Shown: positions 26,065-34,179 of the stretch, piece by piece
Position numbering within the stretch: position 1 is the stretch's first letter
Layout: each line of letters starts with the position of its first letter
NCBI GenBank assembly: GCA_030584105.1
Contig: CP129491.1
Span: 496,001-560,000 of the forward strand
Source of the DNA: UTCHB3 sp002050155
Lineage (GTDB): Bacteria; Bacteroidota; Ignavibacteria; Ignavibacteriales; Ignavibacteriaceae
DNA: 64,000 nucleotides
Reading direction: 5' to 3'
Translations under genes and position numbers: made by a program
The notes under the pieces: model-generated
Databases searched by the model: none
Told to the model about the DNA's origin: nothing
What the model saw: only the letters and a program-made list of their open reading frames with translations

Positions 26065-27966
26065 ATGCGAAAATACTCAATTCAGATTTTACTCGGTATT
26101 CTGTTAATTAACGGAATCATATTGGCGTTTTCATTTTTAGGGCCCGATTATACAATAGTTTCACCGATTAACGGTGAGAAAATAGTAATTAGTTTCCCCA
26201 ACATAAAAGAGGGTTTATTTCGTTCTGCTGCCCAGGTAAACCAGGAAGCAGAAAACATTTTAAGTAAGTATGATAGTTCTGATGATCCCTTAATTTCTGA
26301 GGATTCGTCTCAACCTGAGGAGGGAACGGAGGAACATTTCCTTATTAACCCAAAGGTCAATTCAGGGAAAGCACTGGATAATTTCTTTAATGCTTTAAAA
26401 AACGAAAGTGGCAGAAAAATTGTAAGGGTTGCACACTATGGCGATTCACAAATTGAAGGGGACAGGATAACCACCTCGCTGCGCGAGCTTTTTCAAAGGG
26501 AGTTTGGTGGTGAAGGTATCGGGTATGTTGCTTTAGATGATATTTCAGACAACGCAAATTTCGTCCGCTACAATTCAAATAATTGGGAAAGGTTCAATGT
26601 TTTCAACCATGCTTACCCTCCGGGAAGATATGGGCTTTCCGGGTTAGTTTTTAAGTTCGGCAGCGGAAAGAAAGCTGCCAACGGAGATAACTCCGAGAAA
26701 GAGGGTGCCAAGAAAAACAAAAAAGACGATAAAGACAAAAAGAGTAAAAAAGATAAAAACGGGGCAAACGAGGGAAACGAAGATGGGGGCGATTCTGATA
26801 AGAAAAAAGAAAACAATGCGCCAAATCGGGAAGCAAAACCGTTACCTGACTCGGGCAGTGTCTCTTTAACTTACTTTTTAGCAGATAGTTACAACTATTT
26901 TAAGAGAGCATTTTATCCCGTATCAACAAAAGTTTCTGAGCAGCGTGCATTGAGGGGGAATGTTTCTTTCAACTTTGTTCCGGGTATCAGATTCAGTAAG
27001 ATAAAAGTTCTTTACGGCAAAGTTGGGGAAGAGACAAGTGTCTCAATAAATGACTCAAAAAATGGCGGAGATTTCGCTACATTAACCTTATCGGAGGCGG
27101 AACCTTTCGGTATCCAATCCGTCAGTTATTCCGGGAGCACTAATTTTTTAAGATTTTCCGTAAAAAGTAATAAAAACCCTGAAATTTTTGGGTTTCTGTT
27201 GGATGGTGAAAAAGGGGTTCAGGTGGATAATTTTGCAATCAGGGGGCATTCGGGTGATGGTCTGCTGAAGATTAACAGAGAATTATTAACTGCGCAGTAT
27301 GAAAAACTTAATGTAAAGTTGATTATTTTGCAGTACGGCATGAATGTGATGCCAACCGTCCGGCAGGAAAAGGATTTAGAGAGGGTACGAAAGTATTATG
27401 CGACGCTTTTTGAAGAGATGCGCAAAAGAGCCCCCAACGCCTCCATTCTTGTAATTGGTCCGGGTGATATGGGGGTAGTAAGAAGAGGTACTTCCGTTTC
27501 ACATCCGTTTATGGCGCGCGTTGTCGAATTGATTAAAGATGAAGCGTTGAAACACGGATGTGCATTTTGGAACACTTATCAGTTAATGGGAGGGGAAAAT
27601 TCAATTAATATATGGACTCAAAAAGGATATGCAGCCAGGGATGGGCATTTCATTAATAAAGGGCAGAAGGTTATAGCAAACGAGTTATTTAACGGAATAA
27701 ATAACGAATACAAAAAGTTTTTACAAACTAAGACCAAAACAAAGAGTAACGGTAATAGTATTAGTACCGGTACCAATAAAAATACCGGTACCGGTAATAG
27801 TGGCAACAGTAGTAACAGTACCGGTAACAACACCGACATAAATACCGGTAGCAGTAACAATACCGGTAAAAATACCGGTAGCGTAACCGGTTCCGGTGGC
27901 AGTAAGACAAAGAAAAAGACTAAGACTAAGAGCAATCAAAAACAAAACAAACGGATAGCAAAATGA
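26065..27966 (+). CDS. SGNH-like protein with Lys-rich insert and Thr/Asn/Gly tail
   Basis: The 633-residue protein begins with an uncleaved-looking hydrophobic anchor (IQILLGILLINGIILAFSFL). SGNH block I is AHYGDSQIEGD with Ser128. Block III is QYGMNVMPT, and block V reads ARDGHFINKG with His528 but the Asp two residues before it rather than three. The enzyme may therefore be inactive or use a shifted dyad. Residues 201-262 are an insert of Lys, Asp and Glu that looks unstructured. Residues 552-633 are low-complexity Gly/Thr/Asn/Ser ending in a Lys-rich run, encoded by repeated ACCGGT-containing bases. Its last 4 bases overlap the next gene, also SGNH. Confidence 0.8.
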   Translation: MRKYSIQILLGILLINGIILAFSFLGPDYTIVSPINGEKIVISFPNIKEGLFRSAAQVNQEAENILSKYDSSDDPLISEDSSQPEEGTEEHFLINPKVNSGKALDNFFNALKNESGRKIVRVAHYGDSQIEGDRITTSLRELFQREFGGEGIGYVALDDISDNANFVRYNSNNWERFNVFNHAYPPGRYGLSGLVFKFGSGKKAANGDNSEKEGAKKNKKDDKDKKSKKDKNGANEGNEDGGDSDKKKENNAPNREAKPLPDSGSVSLTYFLADSYNYFKRAFYPVSTKVSEQRALRGNVSFNFVPGIRFSKIKVLYGKVGEETSVSINDSKNGGDFATLTLSEAEPFGIQSVSYSGSTNFLRFSVKSNKNPEIFGFLLDGEKGVQVDNFAIRGHSGDGLLKINRELLTAQYEKLNVKLIILQYGMNVMPTVRQEKDLERVRKYYATLFEEMRKRAPNASILVIGPGDMGVVRRGTSVSHPFMARVVELIKDEALKHGCAFWNTYQLMGGENSINIWTQKGYAARDGHFINKGQKVIANELFNGINNEYKKFLQTKTKTKSNGNSISTGTNKNTGTGNSGNSSNSTGNNTDINTGSSNNTGKNTGSVTGSGGSKTKKKTKTKSNQKQNKRIAK

Positions 27967-30509
27967 CTGATGAGTTACACTTTTTTACCGGAGGTATGAA
28001 GAAAAGATTTTCGCTTTTCTTGATAATTCCGTTTTTCCTTTTGGGAACTCTATATGCCGGCAGTGCTGATCGTATCAACAACAGTGCTTTTTACTTCTCA
28101 CCGCCCGATTCTATCCCCGATCAGGATAAATCCGAAAATGGAAGTTCCTTTCAGGGGCAGGAGAATTTGGGAGGCGGAGAAAATGACAGTGAACTTCAAA
28201 GGGAAAATGCAGCAAAGTTTGGTGCTTATCCGTTTCTGAAGACGAGCCAAAACTTTATTGAATGGCAGAACAGTGAAGCTGCCACTGCCTTTTTCACAAA
28301 GTTTGCTGAAGCAAAAAACAGAAAATTGAGGATTCTTCACATTGGAGACTCGCACCTTCAGGCGGATATTTACACCGGATATATGCGTGAAGAGCTTCAG
28401 AGGACATACGGCGTAGGGGGGAGAGGTTTGGTTTTCCCTTATTCGGCTGCAAAAACGCATTCAGCGTACGACTATTTTACCTACTCAAAAGGTAACTGGA
28501 CTTATGCAAAGAACACTGATGCAAACCCCAAGTTGGATGTTGGCTTGTTGGGTTATTCTGTAAAAACAACCGACCCAAATGCAAACTTCAAGTTAGTTTT
28601 TTCAAAAACTATTCAAAAAGCAGGCAGAAACAGAATCAAAATTTTTGTTGATAACTCGCCCACTTCTTTCGATGTCCAGTTAAAAGTTAAAGGGATTGAG
28701 GAACCCATCACACTCAGCCCTTCTCAAGGAAAAGACGGCTATGTAGAAACAGTCGTTGATTCTGATTGTGAAAGCATCGAACTATTTGTGAAAAAAACTT
28801 CGGATACCCAACAGAGTTTTGAGTGTTACGGTCTTTTGATAGAAAGTGACAGCGACGGCGGGGTACTTTACGGAAGTGCAGGTGTAAACGGAGCCACACT
28901 TGCCGGTATTTGGAAGCAAAAACGGTTTGAAGAAGAAATAAAAATATTTAAACCCGATCTCTTTGTGCTCGATTTGGGTATCAATAACTTTTTTACCGGT
29001 GGGTTCGACAAAGCCTCGTTAAAAAAGGACCTTAATACAATTATCTCGAAAGTTAAAGAAGCCGCACCGGAAGCGACAATTATGCTCGTGGATGTGCAGG
29101 ATGCCTTTAACAAACGAAGCAATGTTGAAGCATGTAAAGATTTCGCTCTGTTGGTGCAGGAAACTGCATTTGAGAATGGATGCCTTTTTTACGACATATA
29201 CAATGTCAGCGGCGGAAGGAATTCGATGTTGTTTTGGAGATCAAACTATTTAGCAAATGTTGATCAGATTCATCTTACTTCAAAAGGATACAATCTGAAA
29301 GGCGAGCTTTTTCTTAATGCAATCGACAATTCATTTAAAAAATATGCCGCAGGGGATCAGCAGTTTGTCCTAAATAATAAGGTTTTAGACGGTAAAATTC
29401 CCGATAACTTAGCGATTTACACCGATAATAACGAGGCGCAAAGCCTTTCGGCAAGTAACACGACTGTGATTGCAGGCGGTACAAAGAACCCGGCGCCAAC
29501 ATCTTCTGCGATGAAAGATGAAAAAGGAACTTATAAGATTCATAAGGTGCTCGGTGGCGAATCGATCAGATCGATTGCAAAGCTGTATAATGTGGAAATC
29601 AGCGACATCAGGGACTGGAATAACTTTTACGGCGCTTTAGCCCTGAACCAGGAACTAAAAATCTACACAAAAACCACGAAAGCCCAGCCGGTCGCCACTG
29701 CCTCAAGGGCACCGGCAAAAAACACCGGGGTTGCCAAATCAAACTATAACGCCGGTTACTCTTCAAGGAATTATAATTACAACGCATCCCAAAAAACAAA
29801 TTACGGCTATGCAAACAGGGCAACACCTACCGTAACAAACTACAGTGTCAGAAACGGCGATACATGGTATGCTATTTCAAAACGCACAGGGATACCCATT
29901 AATCAGTTGAAAGCTGCCAACGGAACAAACAGCGACAACATTGTGGCAGGGCAAAATATAAAAATACCGGGAAAAACCTACAGCGGATATGCTTACGGCA
30001 AACAGACTTACGGCAACAGAGGTTATAAAAATTATAACACCGCAACCACAACAAAAGCAACACAGTACAGCGTCAGAAGTGGTGATACCTGGTCAGCAAT
30101 TTCAAAAAGGACGGGCATTCCGGTTAACCAGTTGAAAGCAGCCAACGGAACAAAAAGTGATAACATTCGCCCCGGGCAGAAAATTAAAATTCCGGGGAAA
30201 ACTTATGGTAAGCAGAATTACACAAACAACCGCGGAAATGCCGGAGTTACAAATTCTTCTCAATACAGTGTAAGAAGCGGTGACACATGGTCGGCAATTT
30301 CACAGAGAACGGGCATTCCGGTTAACCAGTTGAAAGCAGCCAACGGAACAAAAAGTGATAACATTCGCCCCGGGCAGAAAATTAAAATTCCGGGTAAGCA
30401 ACCTGCGGGCAAAAAGTCTGCAGTAAAAAAACCTGCGGCAAAGAAGCCTGCTGCTAAAAAACCGGCAGTTAAAAAAGCACCACAAAAGAAAAAAGGCAAA
30501 AAAAGGTAA
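27963..30509 (+). CDS. SGNH hydrolase with four LysM domains and Lys-rich tail
   Basis: The 848-residue protein has a signal peptide (KKRFSLFLIIPFFLLGTLYA). Its SGNH domain has GDSHLQAD with Ser130, LGINNF, and DQIHLTSKG with Asp434 and His437 in D-x-x-H spacing. One divergent LysM (about 523-568) is followed by three close copies (about 627-672, 702-747, 768-813; each YSVRxGDTWxAIS...), then a Lys/Ala/Pro tail. LysM binds peptidoglycan N-acetylglucosamine, so the catalytic domain is tethered at the wall. The ATG at 27963 overlaps the previous stop; a second ATG at 27996, just after GGAGG, removes 11 residues and gives a cleaner signal peptide. It precedes the MBOAT gene. Confidence 0.9.
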   Translation: MTDELHFFTGGMKKRFSLFLIIPFFLLGTLYAGSADRINNSAFYFSPPDSIPDQDKSENGSSFQGQENLGGGENDSELQRENAAKFGAYPFLKTSQNFIEWQNSEAATAFFTKFAEAKNRKLRILHIGDSHLQADIYTGYMREELQRTYGVGGRGLVFPYSAAKTHSAYDYFTYSKGNWTYAKNTDANPKLDVGLLGYSVKTTDPNANFKLVFSKTIQKAGRNRIKIFVDNSPTSFDVQLKVKGIEEPITLSPSQGKDGYVETVVDSDCESIELFVKKTSDTQQSFECYGLLIESDSDGGVLYGSAGVNGATLAGIWKQKRFEEEIKIFKPDLFVLDLGINNFFTGGFDKASLKKDLNTIISKVKEAAPEATIMLVDVQDAFNKRSNVEACKDFALLVQETAFENGCLFYDIYNVSGGRNSMLFWRSNYLANVDQIHLTSKGYNLKGELFLNAIDNSFKKYAAGDQQFVLNNKVLDGKIPDNLAIYTDNNEAQSLSASNTTVIAGGTKNPAPTSSAMKDEKGTYKIHKVLGGESIRSIAKLYNVEISDIRDWNNFYGALALNQELKIYTKTTKAQPVATASRAPAKNTGVAKSNYNAGYSSRNYNYNASQKTNYGYANRATPTVTNYSVRNGDTWYAISKRTGIPINQLKAANGTNSDNIVAGQNIKIPGKTYSGYAYGKQTYGNRGYKNYNTATTTKATQYSVRSGDTWSAISKRTGIPVNQLKAANGTKSDNIRPGQKIKIPGKTYGKQNYTNNRGNAGVTNSSQYSVRSGDTWSAISQRTGIPVNQLKAANGTKSDNIRPGQKIKIPGKQPAGKKSAVKKPAAKKPAAKKPAVKKAPQKKKGKKR
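30111..30394 (+). repeat. Near-identical LysM coding repeats
   Basis: Bases 30111-30196 and 30309-30394 are identical over 86 positions with a 198-base period. Synonymous sites have not diverged, unlike the first LysM copies, which points to recent duplication or gene conversion of the last two modules. Confidence 0.9.
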
Positions 30510-30567
30510 GAACAGTTATCTTTGAAACCAAAAAAGTAAAAAAGCAAAAACAGGCAAATAAAGGTAA
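30495..30567 (+). repeat. Duplicated 3' end of the LysM-SGNH gene
   Basis: The last coding bases including the stop (30495-30509, ending AGGTAA) recur at 30553-30567 with 14 of 15 matching, 58 bases on, immediately before the MBOAT start. Confidence 0.6.
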
Positions 30568-30576
30568 AATCCGCAG

Positions 30577-32055
30577 TTGGATCTTGTAGAACTGTTAAAA
30601 TATAACCCGGGTAACCCGCTGCTGTTTAACTCAGTGCTGTTTTTTGCACTGTTTTCGGTACTCTATTTAGTTTTTACGATTGTTTCGACACATATAAAGG
30701 CAAGGAACACGGTTTTACTACTGTTCAGCCTTTATTTTTACTATAAAATCTCGGGGGAGTATCTTGGGCTTCTTTTAATAATTGGGATTGTCGATTATTT
30801 TGTCGGCAGGCTCATGTCAAAAGAGGAAGTGTTGTGGAAGAAGCGGTTATTTCTTACTGTTTCGGTATTGGTGAATGTTGGGGTTCTTCTTTATTTTAAG
30901 TACACTTTTTTTATAGTAAATCAGTTTGGTTTACAGTCTTCACAATTTTTCTCATATTTTACAAAAGAAATACTCACGCCTGTGGGTATTTCTTACTATA
31001 TATTTAAATCGTTGGGTTATACACTTGCCGTTTATCGCGGGGAAATAGAGGAATCGGAAAACAATATACTTACCTACCTGCTGTATGTATCGTTTTTCCC
31101 GACTATAGTTGCGGGCCCCATCAGTAAAGCACAGAAACTTCTTCCCCAGTTCAACTCGCCAACTAACATAACCCGTGAAAACTTGAGTAAAGGTTTTTTC
31201 CTGCTGATTACGGGCACTATGAAAAAGGTGTTAATTGCAGATTTTATTGCATTAAACTTTGTTGACAGAGTATTTGAAAATCCGGCGCTTTTCACATCAT
31301 TCGAGTGTTTGCTGGCGGGTTACGGCGCTTTTCTACAAATCTATTTCGATTTTTCCGGTTACACCGATATTGTTCGCGGCATCGCTTATCTGCTAGGTTT
31401 TGAAGTAGAAGAGAACTTCAGGAAGCCATTTCTGGCTAATTCAGTTTCTGAATTCTGGCGCAGATGGCACATTACGCTATATACATTTTTGAGCGAAAAC
31501 ATATATTATCCTTTGAGTTTTGGCTTACGCAGACTGAAACAATTTGGGGTTCACATCGCAATAATGGTAACATTTTTCATCTCCGGTTTGTGGCACGGTG
31601 CAAACCTTACATTTGTAGTCTGGGGTCTGATACACGGCGCCGCAATAGTGTTCGATACCATTTTTAGAAATACCCGGAAAAAGATTGTTGCGCACATTAA
31701 CGAGAAGGTTTTCCGTTCGTTTGAGGTTTTAGTAACTTTTCATCTTATAACATTTTCTTTCATAATTTTTAAATCTTCTTCGCTTGATTCCGCACAGATA
31801 TTTATCGAAAAATTATTTTCAGGGTTTAAGATAGAGCATGCGGAAAAGTGGTTTTCATTCTACCTTACCCCATTCTTAGTGATGATAGGCGGGGCGATTC
31901 TTGCTTTTCTTCCGGAGGGGTTATACAAGTTTTTCTATGTAAAATTTGCATCAATGCACTGGAGCGCCAAAGCTGCAGCGCTGTTAATTATAATAGTGTT
32001 TGTTTATCAGGTTTTGGGTGCCACAACACTTCCTTTCGTTTATATCGAGTTCTAA
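30577..32055 (+). CDS. MBOAT O-acyltransferase, AlgI-like
   Basis: A 492-residue polytopic membrane protein (roughly ten or more helices). It has the AlgI motif SEFWRRWHITLY and the MBOAT catalytic region GLWHGANLTFVVWGLIHG with His340 and His353. MBOAT proteins of this type move an acetyl group across the membrane to a periplasmic SGNH partner that places it on alginate, peptidoglycan or another polymer. The adjacent SGNH-LysM and SGNH genes are natural partners. The start is TTG at 30577; no ATG is near. The M28 gene follows with one base between. Confidence 0.9.
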   Translation: MDLVELLKYNPGNPLLFNSVLFFALFSVLYLVFTIVSTHIKARNTVLLLFSLYFYYKISGEYLGLLLIIGIVDYFVGRLMSKEEVLWKKRLFLTVSVLVNVGVLLYFKYTFFIVNQFGLQSSQFFSYFTKEILTPVGISYYIFKSLGYTLAVYRGEIEESENNILTYLLYVSFFPTIVAGPISKAQKLLPQFNSPTNITRENLSKGFFLLITGTMKKVLIADFIALNFVDRVFENPALFTSFECLLAGYGAFLQIYFDFSGYTDIVRGIAYLLGFEVEENFRKPFLANSVSEFWRRWHITLYTFLSENIYYPLSFGLRRLKQFGVHIAIMVTFFISGLWHGANLTFVVWGLIHGAAIVFDTIFRNTRKKIVAHINEKVFRSFEVLVTFHLITFSFIIFKSSSLDSAQIFIEKLFSGFKIEHAEKWFSFYLTPFLVMIGGAILAFLPEGLYKFFYVKFASMHWSAKAAALLIIIVFVYQVLGATTLPFVYIEF

Positions 32056-32056
32056 A

Positions 32057-33436
32057 ATGAAAAAATTAATTCTGTTATTTGCAATATTCAGCTGGGCAGT
32101 ATTTCCGCAGCAGCTGATTGAAAAATTTGCCGGTGAAGCTTTTGCCAACAACTACGGCTATAAATTGTTAGGGCAAATCTGCGACCTATGTGGCGGCAGG
32201 TTGATGGGCTCGCCCGAAATGGAAAAAGCCATTAACATTGTGAGCGATAAACTGACTGAAGCAGGGTATAAACCTTTTCGGGAGTACTTCCCGAATCCTG
32301 TTTGGCACCGCGGGGAGGATGAAGTGGTGCTCACCCGGCCCTTTAGAAAAAAACTAAGAGCGTACGCTCTCGGATGGGTAACTCAGGCTGAAGTGGGAGA
32401 TGCCGAAGCGATATATGTTTCATCCGGCTATTCTGATGATTATGACGGAATAGACGCCAAAGGCAAAATTGCCGTTATTTCGCAGGAAAGACCGGCCGGT
32501 AAAGAAGAATTACTTCGTATGGAGGCGATTAAAATTGCAGCTGATCACGGTGCGGTTGCCTGTTTATTTATAAACGAACGACCGAAAGGGAAGGTACTGC
32601 TTGGTGCGGGCAATTTTAAGGGAGTTGCAACACCGGTTCCGGCTTTCACGCTAACTTTTGAAGAGGGAAATAAACTAAAAAGACTGCTGACCTCAGGCGA
32701 ATTGGTGAAGTTGGATATTTCTTCTAAATCGTTCATTCAAACTGAGCAGGTGCCAAATTTGATTGCAAGAATTGAGGGAGAGAGAAAAGAAAAGATTGTT
32801 ATCGGTGGTCATTTAGACAGCTGGGACCTTGGCGACGGAGCAGTGGATAACGGGCAGGGGAGCGCCGTGATTTTTGAAACTGCCCTGCTTTTAAAAAAAT
32901 TAGGTATTAAACCTTTAAGAACTATTGAGTTTGTTTGGTTTAACGGTGAGGAAATTGGGCTTTGGGGTTCAAAAAAATATGTTGAAGCGCACAAGAACGA
33001 TTCAATTTTTGCAATGGTTAACCTTGATATGCCTTCAAAAATTACAGGTTTTAATGTGATGGGCTTCGATTCTGTTTTGCCTTTAGTTAAAGAAATTCTG
33101 GCGAAGTCGGGCAGTTTTGGAATAAATAACACCGCAAATGTAGCCTGGACAAACAGCGACCACATGCCCTTTATGCTGGTGGGTATTCCCGTGATTTCAC
33201 CGATGGGCAGCTTTCCGACTGAAATGGTAGAGCATTATCACGATTTTGGTGATACATTTGACAAAGTGGATAAAGATTACATTTCGCAGGCAGCAGTTGC
33301 GGTTGCTTTCCTGGTTGAGGGGTTAAGCAATGCTGCATTTCCTTATTTCAGAATGAGCGATACAGGTGTGAAAGAACTGCTGAAGAAGCATAATATAGAG
33401 CAAAGGCTGAAAAAGCAGGAAGAGTATCCTTTTTAG
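32057..33436 (+). CDS. Secreted M28 zinc aminopeptidase/carboxypeptidase
   Basis: A 459-residue protein with a signal peptide (MKKLILLFAIFSWAVFP) from the ATG at 32057; the frame extends 57 bases further upstream but lacks an ATG matched to a signal. The M28 co-catalytic zinc set is present: GGHLDSWDLGDGAVDNGQG gives His252 and Asp264, NGEEIG gives Glu298/299, NLDM gives Asp324 and HYHDFGDT gives the last His near 393. A PA (protease-associated) domain probably lies near 110-215. It likely trims peptides in the periplasm. One base separates it from the MBOAT gene. Confidence 0.88.
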   Translation: MKKLILLFAIFSWAVFPQQLIEKFAGEAFANNYGYKLLGQICDLCGGRLMGSPEMEKAINIVSDKLTEAGYKPFREYFPNPVWHRGEDEVVLTRPFRKKLRAYALGWVTQAEVGDAEAIYVSSGYSDDYDGIDAKGKIAVISQERPAGKEELLRMEAIKIAADHGAVACLFINERPKGKVLLGAGNFKGVATPVPAFTLTFEEGNKLKRLLTSGELVKLDISSKSFIQTEQVPNLIARIEGERKEKIVIGGHLDSWDLGDGAVDNGQGSAVIFETALLLKKLGIKPLRTIEFVWFNGEEIGLWGSKKYVEAHKNDSIFAMVNLDMPSKITGFNVMGFDSVLPLVKEILAKSGSFGINNTANVAWTNSDHMPFMLVGIPVISPMGSFPTEMVEHYHDFGDTFDKVDKDYISQAAVAVAFLVEGLSNAAFPYFRMSDTGVKELLKKHNIEQRLKKQEEYPF

Positions 33437-33611
33437 ATTTTGTTCAGGTTGATTTCTTCGGCTTGTTTTCTGTTTTTTTCTCATTCAAGGCTTTCGAAAT
33501 CATAAATTTTGTTAAGGCACATCTTACGGAGGCAGTACGGTGGGCAGGCAACATTTCCCTGTGATAAGGCGCAATAAATCGTAAATTCTTTTCAGGTCTT
33601 TACTTAAGGAC

Positions 33612-33642
33612 TTGAATTTTCGTCAAAAAAGTGTTAAATTTG
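33612..33642 (+). promoter_or_regulatory. Promoter of the greA operon (Bacteroidota type)
   Basis: TTG (33612-33614), 20 bases, TAAATTTG (33635-33642), the same spacing and -7 element as at nuoA. Transcription would begin around 33647-33650, at the foot of the hairpin described next. The rest of the gap 33437-33611 shows nothing. Confidence 0.6.
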
Positions 33643-33645
33643 AGA

Positions 33646-33686
33646 TGCCACCCCGCAATATTTTTGCGGGAGTGGCAATTTTTTTT
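33646..33686 (+). terminator. Hairpin with U-tract in the greA leader
   Basis: TGCCAC plus CCCGCAA (33646-33658) pairs with TTGCGGG plus GTGGCA (33664-33677, one bulged A), followed by eight T. It looks like an intrinsic terminator but sits right after the predicted greA promoter and 23 bases before the greA ATG. It may end the upstream M28 transcript or act on greA. Confidence 0.75.
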
Positions 33687-33708
33687 ATTAAAATAACCCG
33701 GGAATGAT

Positions 33709-34179
33709 ATGCAAGACTATGTTTATCTATCACAGGAAAGACTTTTGGAGCTGGAGAAAGAGCTCGCAGAGATGAAATCAACCGGCAGAAAAGAGATTGC
33801 CGTTAAAATAGCAGAAGCCAGAGCACATGGCGACCTTTCCGAAAATGCAGAGTATGACGCTGCTAAGGAAGAGCAGGGGCTGTTCGAACTGAAGATTCAT
33901 AAACTTGAAACCTTGTTGATGAAAGCTCAAATAATCGACCCCAACTCGCTCTCTAAAGATAAGGTGCACATTCTTGCTACTGTTAAAATTAAGAACCTTA
34001 AAACAAAAAAGGTTATAGAGTATCAGTTAGTCTCTAACGAAGAAGCTGACCTTCAGCAGGGCAAAATATCCGTTTCTTCCCCGGTTGGTCAGGGATTGCT
34101 CGGGAAGAAAGTCGGGGAAATTGCACAGGTTAAAGCTCCGGCAGGCTTGATTGAATTTGAGATTCTGGAAATAAAATAA
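33709..34179 (+). CDS. greA: Transcription elongation factor GreA
   Basis: A 156-residue Gre factor: N-terminal coiled coil (about 10-75, ELEKELAEMK...DLSENAEYDAAKEEQ, with the acidic tip) and C-terminal FKBP-like domain (KISVSSPVGQGLLGKKVGEIAQV). It enters the RNA polymerase secondary channel and lets a backtracked complex cleave its RNA. It leads a long operon: its stop at 34177-34179 touches the ribD start. Confidence 0.97.
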   Translation: MQDYVYLSQERLLELEKELAEMKSTGRKEIAVKIAEARAHGDLSENAEYDAAKEEQGLFELKIHKLETLLMKAQIIDPNSLSKDKVHILATVKIKNLKTKKVIEYQLVSNEEADLQQGKISVSSPVGQGLLGKKVGEIAQVKAPAGLIEFEILEIK

